In this document: piece by piece, positions 1 through 13,865 of the stretch
How positions within the stretch are numbered: the first letter of the stretch is position 1
How the letters are laid out: every line of letters starts with the position of its first letter
Assembly (NCBI GenBank): GCA_905250115.1
Contig: CAJNOI010000043.1
Coordinates: forward strand, 498,322-562,321
Direction of reading: 5' to 3'
Source: Adineta steineri
Lineage: Eukaryota > Rotifera > Eurotatoria > Adinetida > Adinetidae
Length of the DNA: 64,000 bases
Notes under the pieces: model-generated
Told to the model about the DNA's origin: nothing
The model's input: only the letters and a program-made list of their open reading frames with translations
Databases searched by the model: none
Position numbers and translations under genes: made by a program

Positions 1-25
1 TTTTTTTTTTTTGAATATTATTTAG

Positions 26-1532
26 CTTGATTCGCATCGTGATTTCGATTCACCTTTCAGTGATAATCCAATTGAAACATCATCAACTCGTTATTCTAAT
101 CGATCACGTCGACAAACATCATCATCAAGACATTCTGATGCGGGTTATATTTCATTTGAAACAGCACTTAATCGACAATCATATTCAACACCCGATTTTG
201 ATATTACTGTACTTCAACAACCTAGGTCAAATAATGAAACAAATCATATAATACAAACTGAAGGTTTAGAAACGGAATCAATATGTACATTAGAATGTTT
301 AGCTCAACGATATGAAAGAACATTACAAGATAGACGACAAGCAATTGCGGTTATTAATGATCAATTATTAGATATTGGTGGTGTTTTACAACGTTATCGA
401 CAAAGAATACGAGAACCAGTATCAGTACCAGTACAATCAAATAATGTAGATTTTTTTTTCTTCATTATTTTTATTTTATTATTTTATTTAGGCAATACGA
501 GTCTCTCGAGATATAGTAATGCCATCACCAAAACCAAGACAAGAACGTTCATCATCTCCAGTATCTTCGACTGGATCAACAAGAAGTAAATATCGATTTT
601 TACCAAGTACATCCAGAGAAGAAATTCATCAAGATTATCTTCCATCACCTCTAATATATATTACAACTCCTATATTAAATTCTCCTCGACAACCAATAAT
701 ACAAACCGAATATTGTGATATATGCTTAACTGATCATGGTGAAGGTTCAGCATGGATTCGTTATAATGAACAACGTCTTGAAACATTACAACAACGAATT
801 GATTTAATGTTAGAGTTTAATGATATGGAAGATGTTCAATCATCATCAATATCTTCATCAGATTCAGTTAGAAACATAGCAAGAGCATCATCAACACAAC
901 GTATTGATAATATTCTTATGGGAAGATCGCAACGTCGAAATCAATTAACTTATAATAATGATCAAATAAGTGACTCAAATAAAGTTTTTTTCTAAATAAA
1001 AAAATCATATCTATTTTTATATATATTTTAAGGTGTACCTCATCGAACTAATTATCGTTCATCTCGTGATATGAATTCAATGGTATCAGAATTTTCTCAC
1101 TATTCACCACGAAACTTATCAAGATCGATACTTCCTGCATCAAAAAGAGTACGAATATCAACGACTGATATATTAATTCCAAATCAAGCTCATCTTCATG
1201 AACCAATATCATCATCATCACAATCTATTCCTCGACCAATTGTTTCAATCTTACGTCGTAATAATATAAATTTAACAGCAAGACTACATGGATCAAATGA
1301 AATATCACAATTAGGTAGACGAGATATGAATAAAAATCGTTCGATGATTGACCAATTTACTATTCCACGTTATTATCGTTTATATAATGATGTTGGTTTT
1401 CGAGAGGTTTATGATTTTTCTTGTGTACTTAATTCATATTTAAATCGAACAACATCACAAGATTATTCTTCAATGATTCAACATTTTGCATTAGATCATC
1501 AAATACCAGCACCAATCATAAGTGCAGCATGA
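26..1532 (+). CDS. Ser/Arg-rich hypothetical protein, 5' partial
   Basis: I do not recognise this protein. Three exons join in frame: 26-445 (preceded by a T-run and TTTAG acceptor, so at least one exon lies outside the window), 492-969 and 1033-1532, giving at least 464 residues and ending in TGA. The donor at 970 (GTGACT) is chosen because it is the only one that keeps frame into the last exon; a nearby GT at 984 would give an immediate stop. The protein is rich in Ser, Arg, Gln and Asn and looks mostly disordered. Two short Gln/Arg-rich helical stretches (one in each of the first two exons, containing QRYERTLQDRRQ and RYNEQRLETLQQR) could form coiled coils. No membrane segment or signal peptide is seen in the visible part. 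Function unknown. Confidence 0.6.
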
Positions 1533-2598
1533 CATACATAAACTTCTTTTTTTTTATTATTTCTTTTATTTCTTCTTTTGCTTTTTTTTAAATTAGGTAT
1601 ATATCATCTTGAAAATAAATCTATTTATAAACTATAATGAAAGTATCTATGTTTTTTATTTATTTAAATTTATCGGAGTAACATTTAGATAAATCGTAAA
1701 TAAAAGAATACTACAAGATTTTATCAGTACATATTGAAAGAAATCATTTTGAATTCAACATACTATAAAACTGATTGTTTTGTGTTCCAAAATTTTTATC
1801 GGAAAGAAAAATCAACATAAAGTTGTGAGGGAATGAATCAATGCATGTCTCTAAGTGTCGTTGAACATAGTTAATTTAACGTTAATCTTCATGCTAAACA
1901 AGCCTAATCCGCAAACCTTGAGTCCGATAGTGGTAAAAATGCTGCACATGTTTTGTGATTATTTTTCAGAGTATATACTTAACTCTATGTATTTCATTGT
2001 TCTATCGAGATTTTTCCTTTGAAGTTTTTACATCAAGTTTTCTTCACAAGTGATATCTCAATACAAGAAACACACAATGAATATTGATATGTTTGATTGA
2101 CAGAAAATTCAAGTGAAACTGAATCCGTATATATATTTACTTTCTTCAAGCAAGACTTTGGAATGTAATTCATCTATTATAAGGATTTGAGTAAATAGAA
2201 GATAACTTATGTATAATTCCTTTCTTCTATCTCCATGTCATTCATCAAAAACAAGAGATGCAATCCATTCATTTTCCCATCGAATTTTATCATTTCGTAA
2301 AATATCTTTATAAGGTTTGCACTTAATAAATTTTATAACTGAAATTCACATTCAAGAACAATAAAATTTACAGAGTAAACTATATGAACGTGAGAAATAA
2401 CTTTCTCAATGTAAAATGAACTAAGCTGACAGTCTTGTTAATGTCAACCTCGAAAAACTAATTTTGGACTAAAGAAACATTACATCTACTTTTCTTTTCT
2501 GTTTTATCTTCAATCAATAAAAGACGAATTTTGTTTTTTCTGCATACAAACCTTGTCAATTCTATAGACATAAGTAGTAAGAGTAATCTAAATGAAAG
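1533..2598. other. intergenic, no gene seen
   Basis: About 1.07 kb of AT-rich sequence between two plus-strand genes. I see no long open frame, tRNA-like fold or repeat here. It presumably contains the 3' end of the upstream transcript and the promoter of the phospholipase gene. Confidence 0.5.
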
Positions 2599-2991
2599 AT
2601 GCTTCTATTCATATTTGCATCGTTTGTTCTTCCTCTTCATTCATTAAATCCAATGTTCAATCGATTTCGTCGTCAATCAAATGGTTGTGGTCCAATAACT
2701 TTCAATATCGATAGATTTCTTAAAGACATTGGTGACGATGTTTTAATTGTATGTTGTAATGAACATGATTTATGTTATGATACATGTGGTCAAAAACAAT
2801 TCACATGTGATACTACATTTCTACATTGCATGATTCAAGCATGTCAACAATTATCGCCATTAACGAATATTGATCGTTGTCAAACTAATGCTCGTATTCT
2901 TTTTTGGTTTGTATTTTTTGCTGGTCAATCTGCATATCAACAAGCACAACAACAACATCAATGTAATATATCAAAACAAAATAATTCATAA
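2599..2991 (+). CDS. secreted phospholipase A2, group XII-like
   Basis: Single-exon gene of 130 residues. It starts with a hydrophobic signal peptide (residues 1 to about 16) followed by a basic NRFRR stretch that may be a processing site. The core has the PLA2 active-site pattern CCNEHDLCYDTC (residues 52-63), with His56-Asp57 as the expected catalytic pair, and a GCGP calcium-loop-like motif near residue 29. Cysteines at 30, 52, 53, 59, 63, 70, 77, 82, 94 and 122 suit a disulfide-rich secreted fold. Cysteine spacing and the CCNxHDxCYxTC pattern are closest to the group XII sPLA2 family rather than the classical groups I/II. The family hydrolyses the sn-2 ester of phospholipids, but some group XII members are weak or inactive, so activity is inferred. 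It lacks introns, unlike most neighbours. Confidence 0.8.
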   Translation: MLLFIFASFVLPLHSLNPMFNRFRRQSNGCGPITFNIDRFLKDIGDDVLIVCCNEHDLCYDTCGQKQFTCDTTFLHCMIQACQQLSPLTNIDRCQTNARILFWFVFFAGQSAYQQAQQQHQCNISKQNNS

Positions 2992-4336
2992 TGAAAATAT
3001 TCGCTTTTTACATTTCATATATTAAGATTGTATTAAAAAAGTAATATATATATCATAAGATATCGTATGAAAAGTTCGATAATCTACGATATAAAATATA
3101 TTTTAAGTACGTACGTTTTGTTTGTTTATTTTCGAAATAAAAAAGTGCACACGTAAAATATGTTTTATTATGCAGATTGTACAGCTTCTCCTGTTATATT
3201 TTGTTTTTTTTATACCATCTATTGATTAATTGAATTACGGAATGAAAAAGGCGAACATTCGTTATTTTTGGAATTTTTTTTTAATTTAATTTAAATAAAA
3301 ATGTAATTAGAACATGTTTAATAAATATAAAAGATTTTATTCATCGATTGTGTAGAAGATTCATGCCTATACATAATCTATCTTATATTTTGAAATAAAA
3401 TATCTATTATTATGACAAACATAAGCGATTAATTTGATTAAAAATAAAGATATATTCAAATAAACATAACGTGATACTTCAAAGTTTATCTATACAAGAT
3501 CAAGTATTTTATGAATTAAATTTAATCAAGATATATCTCTTAACTTACCATTAAATAAATACATTTAATTGTTTACTCATCATTACTCACTGACATTTTA
3601 TAATATATATATCTATATGATACTTTCTTTCTTTCTTTACACTTCATTTTGCAATGATATTTAAGAATAACATTGATCATATGTGATCAAAGAGAAATGT
3701 AGTAATAATAATAATAACACGTCGATTGGTAGACATACGCATTAAAAAAACATAAAAAAATGAGAAGAGGAGGAGTTTAATGGATGGTCAATTAGAACAA
3801 AAAATAACATTGACATGTAGGAGGTCAATTGATTAGCCTTTTGATGATATTTTTCTTTTTAAGAAACATCGAACAAAAAACAGGTGGGTAGAAGTCAGAC
3901 TGAGTGTGCAGCAGGTGGACAAGCGTGTCATTGATCTATCTATCTTCAGTGTAATGTGCGATGGAGAAGAAGAAAAAAATGAGAGTCGATTAATCGAGCA
4001 TGCTGTGACACATCGATCAAAGCGGGGGAAAAGATCCTCCCCTATTAAGAGCATCGTTAACTTGAATATAGACAATCAAAACGACAACTGTGTTTTTCTT
4101 TATTAATGCACATATAAAATGATACATTATCATCATTGATTTTGATTGTGTCATTCAAATCAAAGTATCTAAAACTTTTTGTCTTGTTTAGTTGAAAAGT
4201 TTTCTTAATAAAGTTTGTTCATATATAAGTCTAATCGATCAATTTCACTGACTTGTTCATTCTTTTGATATATTTAAAGGTGTTATAAATAAGAGATTGA
4301 CATACTTGTGTCGATTTCTTCGATAAAATGAACTAA
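2992..4336. other. intergenic, AT-rich
   Basis: About 1.3 kb with short AT microsatellite-like runs (for example near 3602-3612). Short open frames at 3833-4106 lie on both strands, have no recognisable features and are treated as chance. No RNA gene or transposon ends were seen. Confidence 0.4.
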
Positions 4337-4574
4337 AGAATATTTGTCATCGGATAGATCAAAAAAAGGCGACAAGCAATGGATATTATCAAGTAAGTGC
4401 TTTTTTTCTCTTATATACACAAATGACTTTTTGATGATCTATCGAAATTTTTTTATTTTCTCAATGTAATAATTAATCATTTTTGTTAAATTCTAATAAG
4501 ATATTGACGATGAAAAACAAACTGTACAAGAGCAAAAAAGAAAACGAAAGCCTCGCCATTTGACTGTATTATAA
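4337..4574 (+). CDS. candidate small two-exon gene fragment (speculative)
   Basis: Two segments, about 4337-4392 and 4501-4574, join in frame across a 108-bp GTAAGT..AAG intron. They give a peptide that ends in a basic tail (QKRKRKPRHLTVL, then TAA). The part before the intron contains KKGDKQWILSN. The protein-like composition, strong donor and frame match suggest the 3' end of a small nuclear-type protein. No start codon was found in frame, so upstream exons would be needed. It sits tail-to-tail, 30 bp from the zinc-finger gene on the other strand. It could equally be chance. Confidence 0.22.
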
Positions 4575-4604
4575 TATTTAGAATTTTTCTAATGATGTTG
4601 ATAA

Positions 4605-5219
4605 CTAATATGAAGATTTAATCGATGCATGTTCTGTACAAAGATGTTCAAGTAAATTTATATGATTTGTAAAACGTTTTCCACAAAATCCATCTTGATT
4701 AGTTGAATCAATCCAATTACAAACAAATGGTAATGATAAAATTGAATCGATTAAATACGGAGATGATTGTTGACATGTTGGAAGTATCGTTGAATAATTA
4801 CATGGTACTATTGATGATGAAATTATTTTATTTAAATATTGTAAAAATAATGAATCAAATGTTGATGATGATTGTGGATGAGAAATTTTTTTAGTTGTTG
4901 ATATTGGAAAAGTTGAAGATGCGAGACGTTTTAAAGATTTTTTTCCTTCTTGTGGTGAAATAGATTTTCGTTGTTTAGATATAAATGATGAGGATGATGA
5001 TGGAGGTGATGTTTGTTTTATAGGTATTGAAAATTCTTTTCCAATATTATTACATGCTTGAGCCATTAATACTAATGGATTTTCTTTTTGTGTTGAATAT
5101 TGATCAACCTATTATAGAATAAAATTAAAAATCTTTTGTTTTATTTTTTAATAAATAATAATTACTGTTGGATTGATATATCCAGCATAGATAGGATTCT
5201 TTTTCGTTGATGTTGTCAT
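4605..5219 (-). CDS. NET-family zinc-finger protein (noc/elbow/ZNF703-503-like)
   Basis: Two exons on the minus strand (5219-5166 and 5108-4605) joined across a 57-bp intron encode 185 residues. Near the N-terminus is NPLVLMAQACNNIGK (residues 28-42), matching the conserved SPLALLAQTCSxIGK box of NET proteins. The C-terminal region carries one atypical C2H2 finger: VCNW..GFCGKRF..LLEHLCTEH, with zinc ligands at about C148, C160, H173 and H178. Between them is a Ser/Lys-rich linker. NET proteins (Drosophila noc and elbow, vertebrate ZNF503/703) are transcriptional corepressors that work in the nucleus through Groucho-type partners. At 185 residues this is far shorter than usual family members, and it keeps only the two diagnostic modules. 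Function is inferred from these two boxes. Confidence 0.78.
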
Positions 5220-6424
5220 TGTAAAATATATATATATATATGTGAATAGAAATGGAAAAAAGATGAGTGTTTGAAGGTGGAGAAAAGAAGAATAGAGAGG
5301 AGAAGAAAAATAACTACATAAACGCGCATTTGATCGATCATAAATCACAACGAGACAATGATTGGTTAAGAACGACATATGTCGATTTTCTTTTTGTCCA
5401 ATGTCGAATTCATATTTTGCGGTTGCTGTTTTTTTTTGTCTATATGTATATATAATGATTCTTCGATGTGGTCAGTCGAAAAATAATGATCTAATTTTGG
5501 CATTTCTTTGATCTTTTTCTTTTTCCTTTAAATTTATTGATGAAAATAAAAAACTCATAAATCTTCTATTAAGTATTTTTTGTTGTCAGATATCGATCAT
5601 TTTGAAGAGAGAGAGTTCTCACACTTGTTATTATATGATATAAACATTGCCGACTAATTCATTATTACTTGCAAGAAAAAATGTTTCTATTCTCATGTCG
5701 ATGACATAGAGATGAAAATAAATGATTTGAACGTGTGAGAAAGAACATTATTTAAATAGATCAAAGAGATGATGTTTGTACTATCTAAGATTAATGTTAT
5801 ATATATATAACATTTCAACTCGTGTCAATTGATACTATCGAATAGATACTTAAATATATTAAATGATCGATTAGAAGAAGAAGAAAAAAATGATTCTCTT
5901 GATAGTTCTCGAATTATCTTTTCAATCCTTTAAAAAAAAAGGAATGGTTATCAAACTAATATGAACAAAAAAAAGATTTATTATTTTTGTTTTCTTATTG
6001 ATCAATTATATTTCTTAGATGAAAGTTTTTTATCAAAAGAAGAAAAAACACGTATAAATGTTATTTATCATTATTGAATCTATATCGAATATTTCGTATT
6101 GAAAGTGAAGAAAAAGATACCAAGTAATCTGAGACAACAATATATTAGTTTTTCTCATAGATTCATATGATAAAAGAGAAATTCTCATATTTAGTTTGAT
6201 TTAGAATGAAATACATTTAGTTCTTGCTTTAGTATTATTAGTAATAAGTTAGTTTTATATCATTTTCGGTAGTCAGCTTGTGAAATAGAGAGAGCATGGC
6301 GAATGTTTTTATATTAGTACGGTTAAAATAACAAGAAATAACTATTAAAAAAATATGTTCGCAATTAGAATAGATAAATGAAAGGGTTATATTTTTGTCT
6401 TGTAAATCTTAATTAAAATATCTT
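5220..6424. other. intergenic, AT-rich
   Basis: About 1.2 kb upstream of the zinc-finger gene and downstream of the kinase gene, both on the minus strand. It includes a short TA repeat close to the zinc-finger start (about 5227-5241) and another near 5800. No coding or RNA gene is supported. Confidence 0.4.
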
Positions 6425-7689
<1,265 letters not shown>

Positions 7690-8386
7690 TATTCCAATTA
7701 TTTAATTCATTATTAAGATAATATTTATAGAATAATGAATGGTTATTTTTTTTGTTTTAGAAATTAAATGAATAGTAATATTACGCAAATACCGATGTAT
7801 AATGCGCAATATAAACTATTCGACACAAGTTAGTCTTTGTTTATAGCGCCATCAAATTAGTTACAATAATATTTTTTTTTATTTTTAATATTTTTTGTTT
7901 TCTAGCTTTTATAATGTTTTATTGTTATTTAGATAAATGATTGAATTCGTGAGTAAGATTATTTTAAGCAAAAGTGGAGTTTTAGTTGACTATCGAATTA
8001 CTATTGGAATGATGTCTGTTTCGATGCATAAAGTGATGCAAAAACTACGAAAAGTTATATTTTTGTTCGTAGTCTTTTATTTAATGAAAGATATGATAAA
8101 TAAAAATAAGGTTCATGTTGTGAAAATCGTGCTTAGTCACTGTTTTTTGTAGTTGGTATCAACTTATTCATTTATTTCGATTCTAAATGCCTTTGTTAGA
8201 TACATTTCCAGATTGAAGTATAAATAGTATTTTCTAAACATTTGTTGTCGATATTATTGACTATTTTATTTTTTATTTAAAATCCTTTTTTCTCTTTTGA
8301 TAGAATAAATATCTAGCTTTAACATGTTAATTTGTTTAAAAAAAACAAACAAATAAAAAGATAACAAAAATAACAAATAGAAAAGA
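7690..8386. other. intergenic, no gene seen
   Basis: About 700 bp between two minus-strand genes. A 71-codon plus-strand frame at 7937-8152 has no recognisable domain and is treated as chance. Confidence 0.4.
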
Positions 8387-10325
8387 TCAACATAATTCTC
8401 CATTTTGATTTTGTTCTCTCATTTTATACAAATGCCACATTGATTCAATTTTATAAATTCTTCCAGCACAAAAAACATACAATTGTTCAAATGGTTGAAA
8501 TCTTCTTAAATTTCCCCAAAACCCAAAACCTGAATTTGATATGATTGATATATCACATAATTCTCCTAATAAGTGAAAATCTGTTAAAAGTTTGTCTTGT
8601 TCACGACAAACTTTTTGATTAATATTTAATGAACGATCAAGATGTGTAATTTCACCTGATACATATAACAGACGAGAACCATAACGTTGTTGAGCTTCAT
8701 TATAAACTTGTTGATTATCTGTTGTTAAAAATATATTAGAATTTTCATTCGTTAAATTTGAATCGATAAATGAAAATATTGTTTCACTAATATTTTGACG
8801 ACCGGGAAGCAATTTATCATCTGGAATTGTCGGATTTTTTCCTAGAAATATATTTCAATATTTATACAAATCATAAGATTCATATACAAAATGATTAGAA
8901 TTACGCCGACTAAACTTATCTAATTAAAATTTATTTCAGATGGAAATAATAAGATCGATATCTTTAAAAATATTAATTTCAATTAATTGAGTACCAGCCC
9001 TTTAGATATTGAATCGCCAGTTGTAAGTTGGGACGTTTTATCAAATGAAAACTAGAGCGAAATCTTCTAAATTATAGGTCATCTTCAAGAAAGTTAAAGC
9101 ACTGTATGCATTTCTGGAAATTTTCTCTTAAATTTAATATCAAATTATATTTGATCAAAACGAAGCAAGATTACTAATACAAAGAGTATCAGGAGCGTAT
9201 CGAGGGTGAGGCGCGATGCTCCCCCTTCGTTTAGATTTACGTTGAAAATAGTAAAAATATATCCTATGCCTATTGTATGCCTCTTGATACGATACTGAGT
9301 TTTTAGTATCTTGTTTTCATTATTATTTCACAAAGTATATGTATTCTATTTGTTTCAAATGATATTATATTTAATAAAACTACCTGTTCGTATTTGTGCA
9401 CAAATAATTTGATGAGTTTTTTGTTTGAATTTATATTTTAAAATATGTTGTTGAATCTTTTGAACAGGACGAAAAAGTATTTCGTAAAATAATGGAAAAA
9501 GTATTTCTAATTTAATATTATATTTAGTCATAATTCCATATGATTTAAATTTTTTTCTATAAAAAATATTATTTGATAATTGATAAAAATAATCTTTATT
9601 TGTTGCCCAATATAAAACATCTTCAGACCAAATTGAATCAATTGAATTATTATGATGTAAAATTTGTGAAACATTTGTAAGAATATTTTGTTGAGTATTA
9701 GCTGTTGTTATTAACATTTTACGTGTTAAATTAAATCGTCGACGATGTGTTATTGGATCAATAGCAATTAATCCATCGATTGATTGTGTCCAATTATATA
9801 AATTTGGACGAAGTATATGTGTTAAATTACATGGATGAGTTATTTCAATACGAAAATTACGATCAAGCATTAATGATAACATAAAAAGACTCATTATACC
9901 ACGAAGACGATCTCCCCAACCTAAACAAGAAAGAATTTTATTTATAATTCCTCCCTTTCGTACGTTACTGATTTACCTCCGCAATTTTCATGGCAAACAT
10001 AAACAAGATATTTTCCACGTCGTTTTGGTGTAAGAATAGCTGTTAAATTAATATCACGTGTTTTAGAATTATTTGTTAACCAATAATCAAGACGATTCAA
10101 ATCAATTGTTGGTAATAATTCCGTTTCTATTTCATCGTTTTGGAATATCGTTGTTGTACTAGGTATTTTATTTATAGAAGATGATAATATAATTGGTTTT
10201 AATGTATCTTCATCTTCTTCTACTTTAATAGATTTTTCATGATATCTCCAAATAAGTATAACTGTGAATAAAAATATACAATAGACAATAATTGTACGTT
10301 TACAAAGAGTATTTCCAACGATCAT
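8387..10325 (-). CDS. type II membrane fucosyltransferase-like glycosyltransferase
   Basis: Exons 10325-9977, 9920-9384 and 8841-8387 (phase 1 junctions) give 446 residues. A single hydrophobic anchor (about residues 11-27) follows a short basic N-terminus, so the enzyme should sit in the Golgi with a lumenal catalytic domain. The first junction rebuilds CGGWGDRLRGI, and the second rebuilds ICAQIRTGKNP. Together with the late DISIISNSGFGFWG segment, these resemble the donor-binding motifs of GDP-fucose enzymes of the NodZ/FUT8/xyloglucan type. The acceptor sugar is unknown. The second intron (8842-9383, 542 bp) is long for this locus. An in-frame 5' extension is possible: an ATAG acceptor at 10344 and an upstream exon 11993-11922 (starting ATG, donor GTATGT) would add about 30 residues, but through a 1.6-kb intron. 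Confidence 0.6.
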
Positions 10326-10343
10326 GCACCACAACCATCGATC

Positions 10344-12645
10344 CTATAAAATAATTATATTGTAAATATTATTAACAATTTTGTATTAATAATGTGACAT
10401 ATGTTCGATTATATATAAATAGGATAATAACATGTCATAAGCGACATAGTGGAAAAAAAATGTGAAGAAAAAAAAAGAATGATGTGACAGTATTACTACA
10501 AGTTGATTATTTACTTAAATCAAATTACATATTATTTTTTCTCTTCTCATATGTATCAGAAGAGTCTAAAATCGATAATGTATAATTTTTCGTTATACTA
10601 CGGTCAATTTGTTTTTTTATAACGTTTAAGAGACGATTTTTTTTTCTCTATACTCTTCAAACACAAGAAAAAAAAACTTTAAATCAACTCATTTCGTTCT
10701 GTGAAAGTAACTGTTGACGTACAGAACGAAAGAACAAAAAAAACTTTTCTTTTATTTGACAATGTTTTTCTAGTACTTCAAAAGAAGTATAGTGATTCAA
10801 CGGTGATGGTTATAGGTAAGCAAAGTTCTCTTTTATTTTACTCGTTCTTACGTATATGAACAATTTCTTTATTTTAACAAAAGATTTTAGATATACCATA
10901 TTTATATATATATATAATCAACTGAGATTTTAAAAAGATGAAGTGCATATAATATTAGTTTTATTGGTTTTATTTGGTATATTTAATCCGCGTCTTTTTT
11001 TCGTCCTAATCATATTTACTTCAACTTCAATGTTTTCTCTCACATTTCTTTTTTTGTAATATTATCACTGAAAAATCGAATTTTAATAAAAAATAAATAT
11101 GATCAAGAAACACTTACTCTGAATACAAAACGATATGGTGTTCGTATTTGGAACATTCTATTAAATATTTTGATACTAAATTAGACAATCGAATATCGAT
11201 AATAGAACTAAAATGTATCTAATTTTGCAAAGAAAAAGAAAATAAATAAACCTTGCATGTTAAGAGTATATTTTATACTAAACTGTTTCGATTAAGAATA
11301 TTTCTATAGTTATTTTTTATTTCTCAAAATAAAAAATCGAATGTTTATTAGTTATTAAATATTCAAAACTAAAATAGCAGTAATTTATAAAGATTTTTTT
11401 CTCAATTTATCCATAAAAAGAAAAAGAGAATTCAATAAATTCTATTAATAAAACAATGCGCTTAGTTGATTGTATAATTATCTTACACTATTATTTGTTG
11501 GCTAGAAATCTTATAAAATAAAAAATATATAAATTTTAATATCGATGTACTTAAATTATTTCTATATGAAAATTGAAAATGGAGAATGAGAAAGTCTCAT
11601 ATATGAAATCATAATAGTGTCAAAAAAATTTCTTGTTTTTGTTAGACGACGGATTGTTATTCTATACTTTTGTTAAAGTATTATAATTCAGAATAGAAGA
11701 GTGTATAAAATAAAAACGAAACAAATTATTCAAATCCATTAGAAAAAATAACAACATCATATGAACGTTTTAAGTCTTTTTTTTAAATACATTTCTTTAT
11801 ACATCATATCATATTCGAAAATGACATTAATTTAGTTATTAAATACCGATAATCAGATTTTTCTATTAAATTTATTATTATGAAAAAAATAAAATAAAAT
11901 CTTCTATTTTAATAAACATACTTTTATAGTTCGACGTTTTGAGTACATTATTCGACGAACAACAAGTACAGATTGTGATGACAAAAGAACCATATGTTAA
12001 AACGGAATATGATCAATCAAATAAGAAAAGAAATTGGATAAAATATACGTCAATTATGACAGAGTATTGTTAAATTTATCTTTACAATAGAACTTGATAT
12101 CACTGGACAACTACTTTTATACAAAATATCCGTTTTACAATACAGCTTACTTCTATATCAATACATATAAAATGTTATTATGCATATTCTTTTAGTACAA
12201 CATATGGTACTAGCTTCACATTTGCCCATTATCAGAGGAACATAGATCATAAACAAAGAAAGCAGAGGAAACAAAAAGAGAAAAGAATAAGATTAACGAT
12301 AAGAAAATGATATCTTCCGGTATTATTCCTACTAAAGAATAGCAAAAAGATTAACTAACAAACATCTATCTCAATAAAGAACAATAAAAAAGAGATTATT
12401 TTCAATGTCAATGTTCATGAAAGATATTTTCTAATATTTCATTCTTCTTTTTTATCACTTAGAATATTTTAAATAATAATAATTATATTATTTCAATGTT
12501 TATTGCTGACATCTTTTGATAAAGATTAATCAATAATAGTAATATTAATAATAATACTAAACGGTATTATAAAATTTTATCTGATATATATATAAATATA
12601 AAAAAAAAATTTGCATTCAAACAATAAAAAATAAAAAGATAAAAT
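10344..12645. other. intergenic or long first intron, AT-rich
   Basis: About 2.3 kb with no conserved coding sequence. The minus-strand stretch 11993-11922 (24 codons, ATG to a GTATGT donor) is phase-compatible with the glycosyltransferase and may be its true first exon. If so, most of this interval is an intron. The rest shows only AT-rich simple sequence. Confidence 0.35.
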
Positions 12646-13281
12646 TTAAATTTGTTGTTCTTGTTGATTTTCTACAAGTCTTTTTAATTGTCGATAATAA
12701 TCATATAATGGTTTAACAATTTTTTTTTGTTCACCTTTTGTCGGTTTTGAATATTTGGTTTCAAATCTTAATAATTCTTGTTGAACATTTATTTTTTCAT
12801 CATAAATTTCTTTTATTGTCATATGTGATGGATTTTCAGGTCGGTTATATCTTAGACGATGTTTTTTCATACGTTCTTCTATTTTTCGTACTTCATTAGC
12901 AAGATAACTTAATTCTGATGATGGAGATTTAAATGGATCTATGAAACCATTTGTATTTTTTGATAATGTCTGATTACTAAATGTTGTACGAAAATTTGAT
13001 AATTTTGATGAAATACGAGTTAATGATAGTTTTTCTTCTGGTAATGATATATCATATGTTGAAAGAGGTTTTATTCGTTGAGGATTAGATATTGGTTTTG
13101 AAATTGTATTTAAAGAATTTGAAAATGCTTGAGGAAATGATCGAGAAAAATGATAATAATGATCAGATGGTGTTATACCACGAAATAAAAAGCCATCAAT
13201 GGCTAAATCAATACATTCATGTAAGAAATGATTTGGTGGAGAGGTAAAATTATTATTATTATTGTTAATATTATCAGACAT
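12646..13281 (-). CDS. FAM13-like coiled-coil protein
   Basis: Intronless gene of 211 residues. The N-terminal half is polar and Ser/Asn-rich. The C-terminal part (about 121-204) is charged and helical. It includes IYDEKINVQQELLRFE and KKIVKPLYDYYRQLKRL, which match the conserved C-terminal pattern of FAM13A/B (EK..QKALLYYE...ERQxMKPLYDRYRLVK). Vertebrate FAM13A also carries a RhoGAP domain, which is absent here, so this is a short stand-alone version of the conserved tail. The molecular role of that tail is not well defined. The poly-Asn tract near the start comes from an ATT/AAT run. Confidence 0.6.
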   Translation of the reverse strand: MSDNINNNNNNFTSPPNHFLHECIDLAIDGFLFRGITPSDHYYHFSRSFPQAFSNSLNTISKPISNPQRIKPLSTYDISLPEEKLSLTRISSKLSNFRTTFSNQTLSKNTNGFIDPFKSPSSELSYLANEVRKIEERMKKHRLRYNRPENPSHMTIKEIYDEKINVQQELLRFETKYSKPTKGEQKKIVKPLYDYYRQLKRLVENQQEQQI

Positions 13282-13865
13282 TATATTCGAAATAAAATTT
13301 ATCGAATATTGAAGATAAAAAAAAGAAGAAGCAGGTGAGTGATATCAGTGATAACCAATACGATATGATTCTAGAGGGTTTATACGATTTATTTAATGGT
13401 TTGAAGAATCAACCAATGATTTAAAAAATAAAATTACAATATATATAATAATGCAAAAAAAACGAAATATGTTTGAAAATATCAACGATAATTAAGAAAT
13501 TTTAATTAGAATTATTTATTTTGCTTGAGATTTTCTCTTATATTAACTACATTCAGAAACAAATCTATTTATTGTTGAATTATCTAACAAGTAATATCAT
13601 ATCTCTTGTAATTGAAAATTTTATTTTGTTGACTTGAATAAAAAGAGACGATTTTAATATATGATTGAAGATTAAGTATCACTAAAAACATCTGGGTAAT
13701 TGGACGTCGTCCTCCGTCTTTATTTTTATTCCGCGATGGATTCATGTTTTCAATCGAAATCTAAGTTATTATCAAACATCAAAATATTAAACTCAGTTTG
13801 AAATTTAATATACTGAAATTATTTCAGATAAATTATTAATTAATGTAAATTTATTTTATATAAGA
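13282..13865. other. intergenic, probable bidirectional 5' region
   Basis: About 580 bp separate two divergently transcribed genes (FAM13-like on minus, BRCT protein on plus), so both promoters should lie here. No clear core promoter motif can be assigned in such AT-rich sequence. Confidence 0.4.
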
